DNA of 64,000 nucleotides from Caballeronia zhejiangensis (GTDB taxonomy: Bacteria > Pseudomonadota > Gammaproteobacteria > Burkholderiales > Burkholderiaceae). Position 1 is the first letter of the stretch; each line of letters begins with the position of its first letter. A model generated the notes under the pieces. The model had not been told where the DNA came from, searched no databases, and saw only the letters and a program-made list of their open reading frames with translations. Position numbers and translations under genes: made by a program. The stretch lies in assembly GCF_000698575.1 (NCBI RefSeq), contig NZ_JFHD01000008.1, forward strand, positions 1 to 64,000. The letters are read 5' to 3'. Shown one piece after another: positions 9,273 through 17,957 of this stretch.

Positions 9273-9365
9273 GTCCAACAACAAGCGAACAATGCGTCGC
9301 GAGCCGTGCGCGTCTCAATCCCGAGCACGCACGGCCCGCGGCGCCCGGACTTTTGCGGAGAAATC

Positions 9366-10238
9366 ATGTTTGTCATCATCGGATGGTTGTTGGTCATCGG
9401 CTCGGTGATCGGAAGCTTCGTCGGCGTCGGGGGCCACCTCGCGGCCCTCGTGCAACCGTTCGAGCTGCTGTGTATTTTCGGCGCGGCGATCGGCGCGTTC
9501 GTCGTGTCGAATCCGACCGCGACGCTCAAGAAAACGTTGCAATCGATTCCGAAGGCGTTCAAGGGCGGCGGCTACACGAAAGAGAAATATCTCGCGCTGA
9601 TCGCATTGCTCTACGAACTGCTTCAGAAGGCGCGCAAGGAAGGCATGATGGCGCTCGAAGCCGATGTCGATGCGCCCGAGTCCAGCCCGGTCTTTCAGAA
9701 GTACGAGCACGTCATGGCCGATCATCATCTGCTCGACTTCATCGTCGACTATCTGCGCATGATGTCGGCGGGCAATGTCAACGCGCTCGAAATGCAGGAT
9801 CTGATGGACGAAGAGCTCGACACGCACCACACCGAAAGCTCGATCGCCGCGAACGCCATTCAGAAAATGGCCGATGGCCTGCCTGCATTCGGTATCGTCG
9901 CCGCGGTGATGGGCGTCGTGCACACGATGGGCTCGGTCGGCGCCGCGCCCGCCGTGCTCGGCGAGATGATCGCGGGTGCGCTCGTCGGCACGTTCCTCGG
10001 CATTCTGCTGGCGTACGGCTTCATCGGCCCGCTCGCGGACCTGCTCAACGCGAAGGGCGCGGCCGAAGCGAAGCCGTTCCAGTGCGTGAAGTCCGTGCTG
10101 CTCGCATCGATGAACGGTTATGCGCCGACGATCGCGGTCGAGTTCGGCCGCAAGGTGCTCTTCACCGCCGATCGTCCGAGCTTCAAGGAACTCGACGACG
10201 CGGTTCGTGCCACCAAGATGCCGAAGGCGGCTTCGTGA
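9366..10238 (+). CDS. motA: Flagellar motor stator protein MotA
   Basis: A 290-residue inner-membrane stator subunit with four membrane segments (two near 1-50, two near 165-225) and a large cytoplasmic loop carrying the charged residues that contact FliG. With MotB it forms the proton channel driving flagellar rotation. The start is ATG 9366 behind GCGGAG. It lies 30 bp before motB and behind a sigma-28-like promoter. No flagellar or chemotaxis genes flank the pair, which is unusual because motAB often precedes a che operon in Burkholderiaceae. Confidence 0.95.
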   Translation: MFVIIGWLLVIGSVIGSFVGVGGHLAALVQPFELLCIFGAAIGAFVVSNPTATLKKTLQSIPKAFKGGGYTKEKYLALIALLYELLQKARKEGMMALEADVDAPESSPVFQKYEHVMADHHLLDFIVDYLRMMSAGNVNALEMQDLMDEELDTHHTESSIAANAIQKMADGLPAFGIVAAVMGVVHTMGSVGAAPAVLGEMIAGALVGTFLGILLAYGFIGPLADLLNAKGAAEAKPFQCVKSVLLASMNGYAPTIAVEFGRKVLFTADRPSFKELDDAVRATKMPKAAS

Positions 10239-10268
10239 TGACATCGGGTACGCAAAGGACCAACGCAC

Positions 10269-11249
10269 ATGGCTGAGAAACCGTCACGCGATCCGCTGCA
10301 GTCCGTGCTTGCGCCGACTGTCGTCGTCAAGCGCAAGAAGAAGGCGCACGGACACGGCCATCATGGCGGCGCATGGAAGATCGCCTACGCCGACTTCGTC
10401 ACCGCGATGATGGCGTTCTTTCTGTTGATGTGGCTGCTCGGATCGACATCGAAGTACGACAAGGAAGGCATCGAGCAATACTTCAATACGCCGCTTTCCG
10501 CATTGTTCGGCAACGATGGCGGCGCGTCGGCGCATACGAGCGTCATCGCGGGCGGCGGCAGGGATCTGTCGAGCACGCGTCCGGGTGAAGGCAACAAGAC
10601 CCAGACGCAACCGGTGCCGCAATCGATCGCGCGCGCTGCCGTTGCGATGGACGACTTGCGCAAGCTGCAGCAACTCAAGCAGAAGCTGATGGCGCTCATC
10701 GAGCAGACGCCTGCGCTGCGCGCGTACAAGGATCAGATTCGCATCGCGATCACGAGTGAAGGCTTGCGTATCGAGATCGTCGATTCGCTCAAGCGGCCGA
10801 TGTTCGCATCGGGCAGTTCGAGACTCGAAAGCTATGTGACGACGATTCTGACGAACATCGGCGCATCGCTGAACGATGTCGATAACCGCGTGTCGATCGC
10901 GGGGCATACGGATGCAGTGCCCTATTCCGGCGGTCAGGCGGGCTATTCGAACTGGGAGCTTTCGAGCGAGCGGGCGAATGCCGCGCGGCGCGCGCTCGTC
11001 GCGGGCGGCATGAAGGAAAGCAAGGTGCTGCAAGTGCGTGGACTGTCCGACGTGCTGCCGCTCAACAAGGATGTCGTCGACGAGCCGACGAATCGGCGGA
11101 TCAGTATTCTCGTGCTGAACAAGGCCGCGGAACAGGCGTTCTTCCGCGATGGCGGCAGAACCACGGTCGATGAAACGCGGCCTGTCGAAGCGGCGCTTCC
11201 CGCGCCGGTCTCGGTCAAGTCGGATGCGCCGGCGGCGGTGGTGAAGTAG
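10269..11249 (+). CDS. motB: Flagellar motor stator protein MotB
   Basis: A 326-residue protein with a basic His/Lys-rich cytoplasmic N-terminus (about 20-35), one membrane helix (about 39-58) carrying the proton-binding Asp42 in YADFVTAMMAF, a periplasmic plug region and a C-terminal OmpA-like peptidoglycan-binding domain (about 190-290; IAGHTDAVPY...WELSSERANAARR). All residues expected of a functional stator are present. AAAGGA precedes the ATG. A Pro/Ala-rich tail of about 30 residues follows the OmpA domain. Confidence 0.95.
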   Translation: MAEKPSRDPLQSVLAPTVVVKRKKKAHGHGHHGGAWKIAYADFVTAMMAFFLLMWLLGSTSKYDKEGIEQYFNTPLSALFGNDGGASAHTSVIAGGGRDLSSTRPGEGNKTQTQPVPQSIARAAVAMDDLRKLQQLKQKLMALIEQTPALRAYKDQIRIAITSEGLRIEIVDSLKRPMFASGSSRLESYVTTILTNIGASLNDVDNRVSIAGHTDAVPYSGGQAGYSNWELSSERANAARRALVAGGMKESKVLQVRGLSDVLPLNKDVVDEPTNRRISILVLNKAAEQAFFRDGGRTTVDETRPVEAALPAPVSVKSDAPAAVVK

Positions 11250-11270
11250 ACAACGCTCGCGGCTTGACGA

Positions 11271-11307
11271 AGCGCCATGCACATCGAATCGTGCATGGCG
11301 CTTTTTC
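11271..11307. terminator. Terminator between motB and mntH
   Basis: A 12-bp perfect stem (AGCGCCATGCAC 11271-11282, GTGCATGGCGCT 11291-11302) runs into TTTT. It serves motB and may also stop mntH from the other side. Confidence 0.85.
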
Positions 11308-11310
11308 ATT

Positions 11311-12642
11311 TCAGCCGAGCCACTCCGCGACCGTCTGCACCACGAGCCAGACGTTCGCCGCGCTGATGACCACGAACAGCGCCCACGCGACGAGCTTCAT
11401 GGACGGTTTGTTCGCGAACGCTCCCATGAGGCCGCGATCGCTCGTCATCCGGATCAGCGGATAAAGCGCGAACGGCAGTTGCAGGCTCAGCACGACCTGA
11501 CTCGCGACGAGCAGCTTGCCGACCGCGCCGTTGCCCATCACGTACACGCCGATCAACGCTGGCACGAGCGCAAGCGCCCGCGTGATGAATCGGCGCTGAT
11601 AGCACGGGATTTTCAGTTGCAGGAACCCTTCCATGATGACCTGCCCTGCAATGGTCCCGGTGAACGTCGAACTCTGGCCCGATGCAAAGAGCGTCACCGC
11701 GAAGAGAATCGCCGCAAGCCCGGTTCCCACGATAGGCGCAAGCAGCTTGTACGCATCTTCGATCTCGGTCACTTGCGTGTGCCCCGTCGCGTGAAATGCC
11801 GATGCCGCGAGAATCAGGATCGCCGCATTGATCAGCAGCGCGAGAACGAGCGACACGATCGTATCGAGCCGCGAAAGATTGATCGCCGATGCAAGGCTCT
11901 TCGCATCGCGATTCACCACGCGCGTCTGCACGATCGAGGAATGCAGATACAGGTTATGCGGCATCACGGTCGCGCCGAGAATGCCTATCGCGAGATAAAG
12001 CGGCTCGCGATCGCTCAACGCGTGAATCGATGGCACGAGCCCGGCAGCAACCGAAGGCCAATGCGGTTTGACGAGCACGAGCTCGACGATATAACCGACG
12101 CCGATCGTCGCGATGAGCCCGAGCATGATGGCTTCGAGATCGCGAAAGTTCTTGCCTTTCAGGCCCAGCACGATGAGCGTATCGAATGCGGTGAGCACCA
12201 CGCCCCACATCAGCGAAACGCCGAACAGCAAATGAAACGCGAGTGCGCCGCCGAGCACTTCCGCGAGATCGCACGCGATGATCGATAACTCCGCGAGCAT
12301 CCATTGCACGTTCGCGACCGGTTTCGCGTAACGCTCACGCGATAGCTGCGCGAGATCCTTTCCCGTGACGATGCCAAGGCGCATCGAAAGACATTGCAGC
12401 ACCATCGCCGCAAGACTCGACAACACGACGACAAAGAGCAGGCTATAGCCGTAGCGTGAGCCGGCTTCGATATCCGTCGCCCAGTTGCCCGGGTCCATAT
12501 AGCCGATGGAAATGAGCAGGCCCGGCCCCGCGAATTGCAGAAGCTTCTTCCATAGCGGCGCGCCCGGCGAAACGGCGACGGAGCCTTTGACTTCCGATGG
12601 GCAAAACGGCGCGGTGGCCGTGGTCGGCAGATTGAACGGCAA
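11311..12642 (-). CDS. mntH: Nramp-family Mn2+/Fe2+:H+ symporter MntH
   Basis: A 443-residue, 11-helix Nramp transporter with both metal-binding motifs: DPGN at 50-53 in helix 1 and MPHN at 227-230 in helix 6. The transport motif GQSSTFTGTIAGQVIMEG is also present. It should import Mn2+ (and some Fe2+) across the inner membrane. The first in-frame start after an upstream stop is TTG at 12640-12642, with AGGA 8 bases before it and no nearby ATG, which would hold translation down. An MntR-like palindrome lies 29 bp upstream. Confidence 0.93.
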   Translation of the reverse strand: MPFNLPTTATAPFCPSEVKGSVAVSPGAPLWKKLLQFAGPGLLISIGYMDPGNWATDIEAGSRYGYSLLFVVVLSSLAAMVLQCLSMRLGIVTGKDLAQLSRERYAKPVANVQWMLAELSIIACDLAEVLGGALAFHLLFGVSLMWGVVLTAFDTLIVLGLKGKNFRDLEAIMLGLIATIGVGYIVELVLVKPHWPSVAAGLVPSIHALSDREPLYLAIGILGATVMPHNLYLHSSIVQTRVVNRDAKSLASAINLSRLDTIVSLVLALLINAAILILAASAFHATGHTQVTEIEDAYKLLAPIVGTGLAAILFAVTLFASGQSSTFTGTIAGQVIMEGFLQLKIPCYQRRFITRALALVPALIGVYVMGNGAVGKLLVASQVVLSLQLPFALYPLIRMTSDRGLMGAFANKPSMKLVAWALFVVISAANVWLVVQTVAEWLG

Positions 12643-12670
12643 TTTATCGAGTCCTGATGGGATATCGGGG

Positions 12671-12693
12671 ACAACATCCGCGAACGATGTTGT
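12671..12693 (-). promoter_or_regulatory. MntR-like operator upstream of mntH
   Basis: A perfect 8-bp inverted repeat, ACAACATC (12671-12678) and GATGTTGT (12686-12693), is separated by 7 bases. The core AACAT-N9-ATGTT closely resembles the E. coli MntR box (AACAT-N10-ATGTT). Its place just before mntH fits manganese-dependent repression. No mntR gene is in the window. Confidence 0.6.
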
Positions 12694-12906
12694 TCAGGTA
12701 GCTTACAAGGCGCGTCTCGCGGGCGAGTCTATCACCGGCTGCGCGCATTCACAGACAGCCCCAATCTGACCAAAGCGTCATCTCATCGCCAGCATCTCGT
12801 CACGGTACGACAAATAGAATTCAGTGGTGGCTGTAGCGAGCGTGCCGACGCTGCATATCGCGCAACCGCACGTCCCGTTCATTTTTACCCGCATGAGGAG
12901 TGCGCC

Positions 12907-13188
12907 ATGAAACTAGTCACACGCATCGCTGTAATCGCCCTTGCTGCCGCGCCGCTCGCCGCGCTCGCACAATCCGAAGGTCTCACGCGCGCGCAGGTGA
13001 AAGCGGATCTGCAACGCGTCGAACAAGCCGGCTATAACCCGTCCGAGCGCGATGCGTTCTATCCGAACGACATCCAGGCAGCCGAAGCCAAGGTCAGCGC
13101 GCAAAGCGCATATGGCTCGTCCAGCGACGGTTCGTCGTCTTCGGGACGCACGATGTCGACGACGCCGCTCGGTCAAACCCCGCAGTAA
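12907..13188 (+). CDS. Small secreted DUF4148-type protein
   Basis: A 93-residue protein with a signal peptide (MKLVTRIAVIALAAAPLAALA, cleavage near residue 21). The mature part begins with LTRAQVKADLQRVEQAGYNPSERDAFYP, the pattern of DUF4148 proteins that are multi-copy in Burkholderia and relatives, and ends in a Ser/Gly/Thr-rich tail. GAGGAG precedes the ATG. It probably resides in the periplasm; its function is unknown. A hairpin at 13205-13233 may end the transcript. Confidence 0.85.
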   Translation: MKLVTRIAVIALAAAPLAALAQSEGLTRAQVKADLQRVEQAGYNPSERDAFYPNDIQAAEAKVSAQSAYGSSSDGSSSSGRTMSTTPLGQTPQ

Positions 13189-13508
13189 CGCACGCTCATC
13201 GAACGAGACACGCGCGGCCTTCCGCGCCGTCTCGCTCGCGTCCCTTCGAAGCGCGTAACCCGCGCTCGCGCTTCGCTATTCCCCGCTGTCCGATGCGAAT
13301 GCTCCGCCCTACCATGGGCTTTCGCAAGCTTGCTTTCAAACCGCCTTATCTGACATCGGCGCCATATTCACGTCATATTGTCGTTGGCACCCGGCCACTA
13401 CCATAACGACACTGATGGCGAACCGCACGCCCCGCTCCGTCATTGCGTCCCGCGCGTTGCATTCGCCTCATTCGCAGCGCCCTCTCCCAGCTTCTTCCGA
13501 ACGACTCA
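13189..13508. other. Non-coding region upstream of the RND operon
   Basis: This 320-bp gap contains an imperfect GC-rich hairpin (13205-13233) just after the DUF4148 gene and no T-run. The second half, around 13340-13420, is less GC-rich and includes CATATTCACGTCATATTGTCG, where the efflux operon promoter probably lies. No clear operator was identified. Confidence 0.4.
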
Positions 13509-16500
13509 ATGTGGATAGTCAACGTTGCGCTTAAGCGGCCATACACGTTCATCGTGATGGCCATCATGATCCTGCTGGCGACGCCGTTCGTCCTCGTGAC
13601 GACGCCTGTGGACGTGCTTCCCGAAATCGACATTCCGGTTGTCAGCATCATCTGGAATTACATAGGCCTTTCCGCGCAGGACATGGCCAATCGCATCACG
13701 TCGGTCAACGAGCGCAGCCTCACGACCACGGTGAACAATATCGAGCACATCGAGTCGCAATCGCTGCAAGGCATCGCGATCATCAAGCTCTTTCTGCAGC
13801 CCACCGCGAACATCCAGACCGCGATCGCGCAAACAGTGGCCGTCGAACAGGCGCAAGTGAAGCAGATGCCGCCGGGCGCGACGCCGCCCCTCGTCATCAG
13901 CTATTCGGCGTCGAGCATTCCGGTGATTCAGCTCGGGCTTTCGAGTCCGAAGCAATCCGAGCAGGACCTGAACGATACCGCGCTCAATTTCTTGCGCCCT
14001 CAACTCGTGACGATTCCGGGCGCGGCCGTGCCTTATCCGTATGGCGGCAAGACGCGCCTCATCTCCGTCGATCTCGACACGCGCGCGCTGCTCGCAAAAG
14101 GACTCACGCCGACCGATGTCGTCCAGGCCGTCAACGCGCAAAACCTGATCCTTCCGACCGGCACCGCAAAGATCGGCCCGCGCGAATATACGGTCGACAT
14201 GAACGGTTCGCCCGCGACCGTCGCGGGCCTGAACGACATTCCGGTTCGCACGATCAACGGCGCGACGACCTATCTGCGCGAAGTCGCGCACGTCCGCGAC
14301 GGCTTCTCGCCGCAGACCAACATCGTGCGTCAGGACGGGCATCGCGGCGTGCTGATCTCGGTGCTGAAGAACGGCAACGCGTCGACGCTGTCCATCGTAA
14401 ATACGTTGCATGATCTCTTGCCGCAAGCGCGGGCGTCGCTGCCTTCCGATCTGAAGATCAGCGCGCTCTTCGATCAGTCGGTGTTCGTGAAGGCCGCCGT
14501 GCAAGGCGTCGTGCGCGAAGCGCTCATCGCCGCCGCGCTCACCGCCGCGATGATCCTGCTCTTTCTCGGCAACTGGCGCAGCACCTGCATCATCGCGATC
14601 TCGATACCGCTCTCGATTCTCTCGTCGCTGATCGTGCTGCATGCGCTCGGGCAGACGATCAACATCATGACGCTCGGCGGCCTCGCGCTCGCAGTCGGCA
14701 TTCTCGTCGACGATGCCACCGTCACGATCGAGAACATCGAGCGTCATCTGCACATGGGCACGAATCTGCACGACGCGATCCTCGAAGGCGCAGGTGAAAT
14801 CGCGGTGCCCGCGCTCGTCTCGACGCTGTGCATCTGCATCGTGTTCGTGCCGATGTTCTTTCTCACCGGCGTCGCCAAGTTCCTGTTCGTGCCGCTTGCG
14901 GAAGCCGTCGTGTTCGCAATGCTCGCGTCGTACATCCTTTCGCGCACGCTCGTACCGACGCTCGCGATGCTGTTGATGGGCCACGCGCACGCACCCGATG
15001 CGAAGGCAAAGCCGAATCTCTTCGTGCGTCTGCATCAGCGCTTCGATCGCGGCTTCGAGCGCATGCGCGGCGCGTATATCGTGATTCTGTCGAGCCTGCT
15101 CGTGAAGCGGCGTCTGTTCGCGACGCTCTTTCTCGGCTTCTGCCTGTTGTCGGCGGGCCTCGTGTTCGTGCTCGGCGAAGACTTCTTCCCGAGCGTCGAT
15201 GCGGGCGATATTCGCCTGCACATGCGCGCGCCGACCGGCACGCGCATCGAGGAGACCGCGCGACTCGCGGATGAAGTCGAAAAGGTCGTGCGCCAGATCG
15301 TGCCGCAAGACGAACTCGCGACGATACTGGATAACCTCGGTCTGCCTTATAGCGGCATCAACCTGTCGTACAGCAATGCCGGAACGATCGGCACGCTCGA
15401 CGGCGAAATTCAGGTCGCGCTCAACGCGGATCATTCGCCGACGCAAAAGTACATCGACGAATTGCGTGCGCTCCTGCCGCGCCGCTTTCCCGGCGTCGAA
15501 TTCTTCTTTCAACCTGCGGACATCGTCACGCAGATTCTCAACTTCGGCTTGCCCGCCGCCATCGACGTGCAGATTCAAGGGCAGAACGGCCAGGCGAATT
15601 TCGAAGTCGCGAGCAAGCTGATGAAGCAGATCCGCATGATTCCCGGCAATGTCGATACGCACATCCAGCAGAAGCTAGACGAACCGGCCATCGATTTGCA
15701 GATGGATCGCACGCGCCTGCAGCAACTCAATCTGTCCGCAAGCAACGTCGCGCAGAACGTGCTGGTTTCGCTTTCGGGAAGCTCGCAAACCGCGCCGGGA
15801 TTCTGGTTCAACCCGCGCAACGGCGTCGAATACAACCTCGCGGTGCAGACGCCGCAGTATCAGATTTCATCGATCGACGAACTGCTGCGAACGCCCGTGT
15901 CCGCATCGCTCAACGGTCCCACGCAACTGCTCGGCAATCTCGTGCGCCTCTCGCCGAAGAATCAGTTCGCGGTGGTCACGCACTACAACATCCGGCCCGT
16001 GATCGATCTCTTCGTGAGCGTCGAAGGCCGCGATCTCGGCAGCGTCGCGCGCCAGGTTAATCAACTCGTCGATGAAGCGCAGAAGACGCTTCCGCGCGGC
16101 AGCCAGATCGTCGTGCGCGGTCAGGTCGAGACGATGCGGACGTCGTTCGTCGGCCTCGGACTGGGCGTCGCGATGGCGATCGTGCTCGTGTATCTGCTGA
16201 TCGTCGTGAACTTCCAGTCGTGGATCGATCCGCTCGTCATCGTAAGCGCATTGCCCGCCGCGCTCGCGGGCATCATCTGGATGCTCTTTCTCACCGGCAC
16301 GCACCTGAGCGTGCCCGCGCTGACCGGCGCGATCATGACGATGGGCGTCGCCACCGCGAACAGCATCCTGATGGTCTCGTTCGCGCGACAGCGTCTGAAC
16401 GCGGGCATGCCGCCGCTCACCGCCGCGCTCGAGGCGGGCGCGAGCCGCATACGCCCCGTGTTGATGACCGCGTTCGCGATGATCATCGGCATGATTCCGA

Positions 16501-16694
16501 TGGCGCTCGGCCTCGGCGAAGGCGCCGAGCAAAACGCGCCGCTCGGCCGCGCGGTGATCGGTGGCCTGCTGTTCGCAACGGTTTCCACGCTCTTTTTCGT
16601 GCCGCTCGTCTTCGCAGGCATTCACGCACGTCTTGCACGGCGCGCCGCGCGAAGAGGTAACACGCAACATGAAGACGGCAGCGGCCAACACTGA
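13509..16694 (+). CDS. RND efflux transporter permease (AcrB/MdtB-like)
   Basis: A 1061-residue RND pump with 12 helices and two large periplasmic domains. Helix 4 keeps both proton-relay aspartates, Asp401 and Asp402 (GILVDDATVTIEN). The helix-10 lysine of AcrB (Lys940) is replaced by Ala950 (MGVATANSIL), so proton coupling must differ from AcrB. The start is ATG 13509, giving MWIVNVALKRPYTF; the Shine-Dalgarno sequence is weak. It is the first gene of a permease-adaptor-outer membrane operon followed by a two-component system. Substrate unknown; drugs or metals are both possible. Confidence 0.92.
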   Translation: MWIVNVALKRPYTFIVMAIMILLATPFVLVTTPVDVLPEIDIPVVSIIWNYIGLSAQDMANRITSVNERSLTTTVNNIEHIESQSLQGIAIIKLFLQPTANIQTAIAQTVAVEQAQVKQMPPGATPPLVISYSASSIPVIQLGLSSPKQSEQDLNDTALNFLRPQLVTIPGAAVPYPYGGKTRLISVDLDTRALLAKGLTPTDVVQAVNAQNLILPTGTAKIGPREYTVDMNGSPATVAGLNDIPVRTINGATTYLREVAHVRDGFSPQTNIVRQDGHRGVLISVLKNGNASTLSIVNTLHDLLPQARASLPSDLKISALFDQSVFVKAAVQGVVREALIAAALTAAMILLFLGNWRSTCIIAISIPLSILSSLIVLHALGQTINIMTLGGLALAVGILVDDATVTIENIERHLHMGTNLHDAILEGAGEIAVPALVSTLCICIVFVPMFFLTGVAKFLFVPLAEAVVFAMLASYILSRTLVPTLAMLLMGHAHAPDAKAKPNLFVRLHQRFDRGFERMRGAYIVILSSLLVKRRLFATLFLGFCLLSAGLVFVLGEDFFPSVDAGDIRLHMRAPTGTRIEETARLADEVEKVVRQIVPQDELATILDNLGLPYSGINLSYSNAGTIGTLDGEIQVALNADHSPTQKYIDELRALLPRRFPGVEFFFQPADIVTQILNFGLPAAIDVQIQGQNGQANFEVASKLMKQIRMIPGNVDTHIQQKLDEPAIDLQMDRTRLQQLNLSASNVAQNVLVSLSGSSQTAPGFWFNPRNGVEYNLAVQTPQYQISSIDELLRTPVSASLNGPTQLLGNLVRLSPKNQFAVVTHYNIRPVIDLFVSVEGRDLGSVARQVNQLVDEAQKTLPRGSQIVVRGQVETMRTSFVGLGLGVAMAIVLVYLLIVVNFQSWIDPLVIVSALPAALAGIIWMLFLTGTHLSVPALTGAIMTMGVATANSILMVSFARQRLNAGMPPLTAALEAGASRIRPVLMTAFAMIIGMIPMALGLGEGAEQNAPLGRAVIGGLLFATVSTLFFVPLVFAGIHARLARRAARRGNTQHEDGSGQH

Positions 16695-16715
16695 CATCAA
16701 AGCATCCCGACGAAC

Positions 16716-17957
16716 ATGACTGAAAAGAACCACGCATCGCTTGCGATTCCCGCTCGCGACCCGAACGAAGGGCCCGCGCTGCCGCCGCGCAACGTCGAAT
16801 GGAAACGCGCGAAGATCGCGCTCGTGATCGTGCTCGCGTTGCTCGCGATAGGCGCGGCGCGCACGGTCGTCACCGATGTGCTGCATAGCCATTCCATCGC
16901 CGCGCGCACGCAGCAGAACGCGCAGCAATACGTGAACGTCGTCATGCCTAAAGAGACCGATGGCGGCGGCGAAACGACGTTGCCGGGGACCTTGCGCGGC
17001 TTCGTCGAATCGCCGATCTATGCGCGTGCGACGGGTTATCTGCTGCACTGGTATGTCGATATCGGATCGCGCGTGAAGCAAGGCCAGTTGCTCGCCGATC
17101 TCGACACGCCCGAGATCGATCAGGAGCTTGCGCAAGCGGTCGCGCAACGCGATCAGACTGCATCGAGCCTCGGACTCGCGAAGAGCTCGCTCGAACGCTG
17201 GCAGCAATTGCGTCAGCGCGATGCCGTGTCGCAACAGGAACTCGACGAGCGTCAGAGCACGTACAACCAGGACGTCGCGAATCTCGCGGCCGCCGATGCC
17301 AACGTGAAGCGTCTGCGTCAGCTCGAATCGTTCAAGCGCATCGTCGCGCCTTTTGCGGGCGTCGTCACGCAGCGCAATGTGGATGTCGGCGATCTGATCG
17401 ATGCGGGCAGCGGCACGAGCCGCGCGCTCTTCGCGCTCGCCCAGTCGGACCCGTTGCGCGTGTTCGTGCAGTTGCCGCAGGCTTACGCGCAGAACGTATC
17501 GGTCGGACAGGACGTGACGGTCACGCAGGCGGAGCTGCCCGGCGAACAGTTCCACGGCAAGATCACCCACATCTCCGGCGCGATCGACGTGCCCACGCGC
17601 TCGTTGCAAGTCGAAGTGACGCTGCCGAATCCCGATGGGCGGCTACGGCCCGGCGCGTATGTGCAGGTCGCCGTGCCCGCGACCGCGCACGCGCGTCTGC
17701 TCGTGCCAGGCAACGCGCTGCTCTTCCGTTCCGAAGGTCCACGTCTCGCGGTCGTCGATGGCAACGGTCATGTGAGCCTGCGCAAGATCGTGATCGCGCA
17801 GGATCTCGGACAATCGCTCGAAATCGAGAGCGGAATCGACGCGACCGACAAGGTCATCATCAACCCGAGCGATTCGATCGCCGATGGCGATCACGTCGTG
17901 ATCGCGCCGCAGCAAACGCAACGACAGCCCGCGTCGGGCAGCAAGGCCGCATCATGA
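16716..17957 (+). CDS. RND efflux periplasmic adaptor (HlyD/AcrA family)
   Basis: A 413-residue membrane fusion protein with one N-terminal anchor (about 33-53), a lipoyl-type half motif, a coiled-coil hairpin (about 140-200), and beta-barrel and membrane-proximal domains. It links the permease to the outer-membrane channel. The ATG lies 21 bp after the permease stop, and its stop overlaps the start of the channel gene (ATGA at 17954-17957). The uncleaved anchor and absence of a lipobox distinguish it from lipoprotein adaptors such as AcrA. Confidence 0.92.
   Translation: MTEKNHASLAIPARDPNEGPALPPRNVEWKRAKIALVIVLALLAIGAARTVVTDVLHSHSIAARTQQNAQQYVNVVMPKETDGGGETTLPGTLRGFVESPIYARATGYLLHWYVDIGSRVKQGQLLADLDTPEIDQELAQAVAQRDQTASSLGLAKSSLERWQQLRQRDAVSQQELDERQSTYNQDVANLAAADANVKRLRQLESFKRIVAPFAGVVTQRNVDVGDLIDAGSGTSRALFALAQSDPLRVFVQLPQAYAQNVSVGQDVTVTQAELPGEQFHGKITHISGAIDVPTRSLQVEVTLPNPDGRLRPGAYVQVAVPATAHARLLVPGNALLFRSEGPRLAVVDGNGHVSLRKIVIAQDLGQSLEIESGIDATDKVIINPSDSIADGDHVVIAPQQTQRQPASGSKAAS

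Noticed and set aside
12643..12906. Possible manganese riboswitch (yybP-ykoY type) before mntH
   Set aside because: The leader is too short after the palindrome and no matching paired elements were seen; a protein operator fits better.
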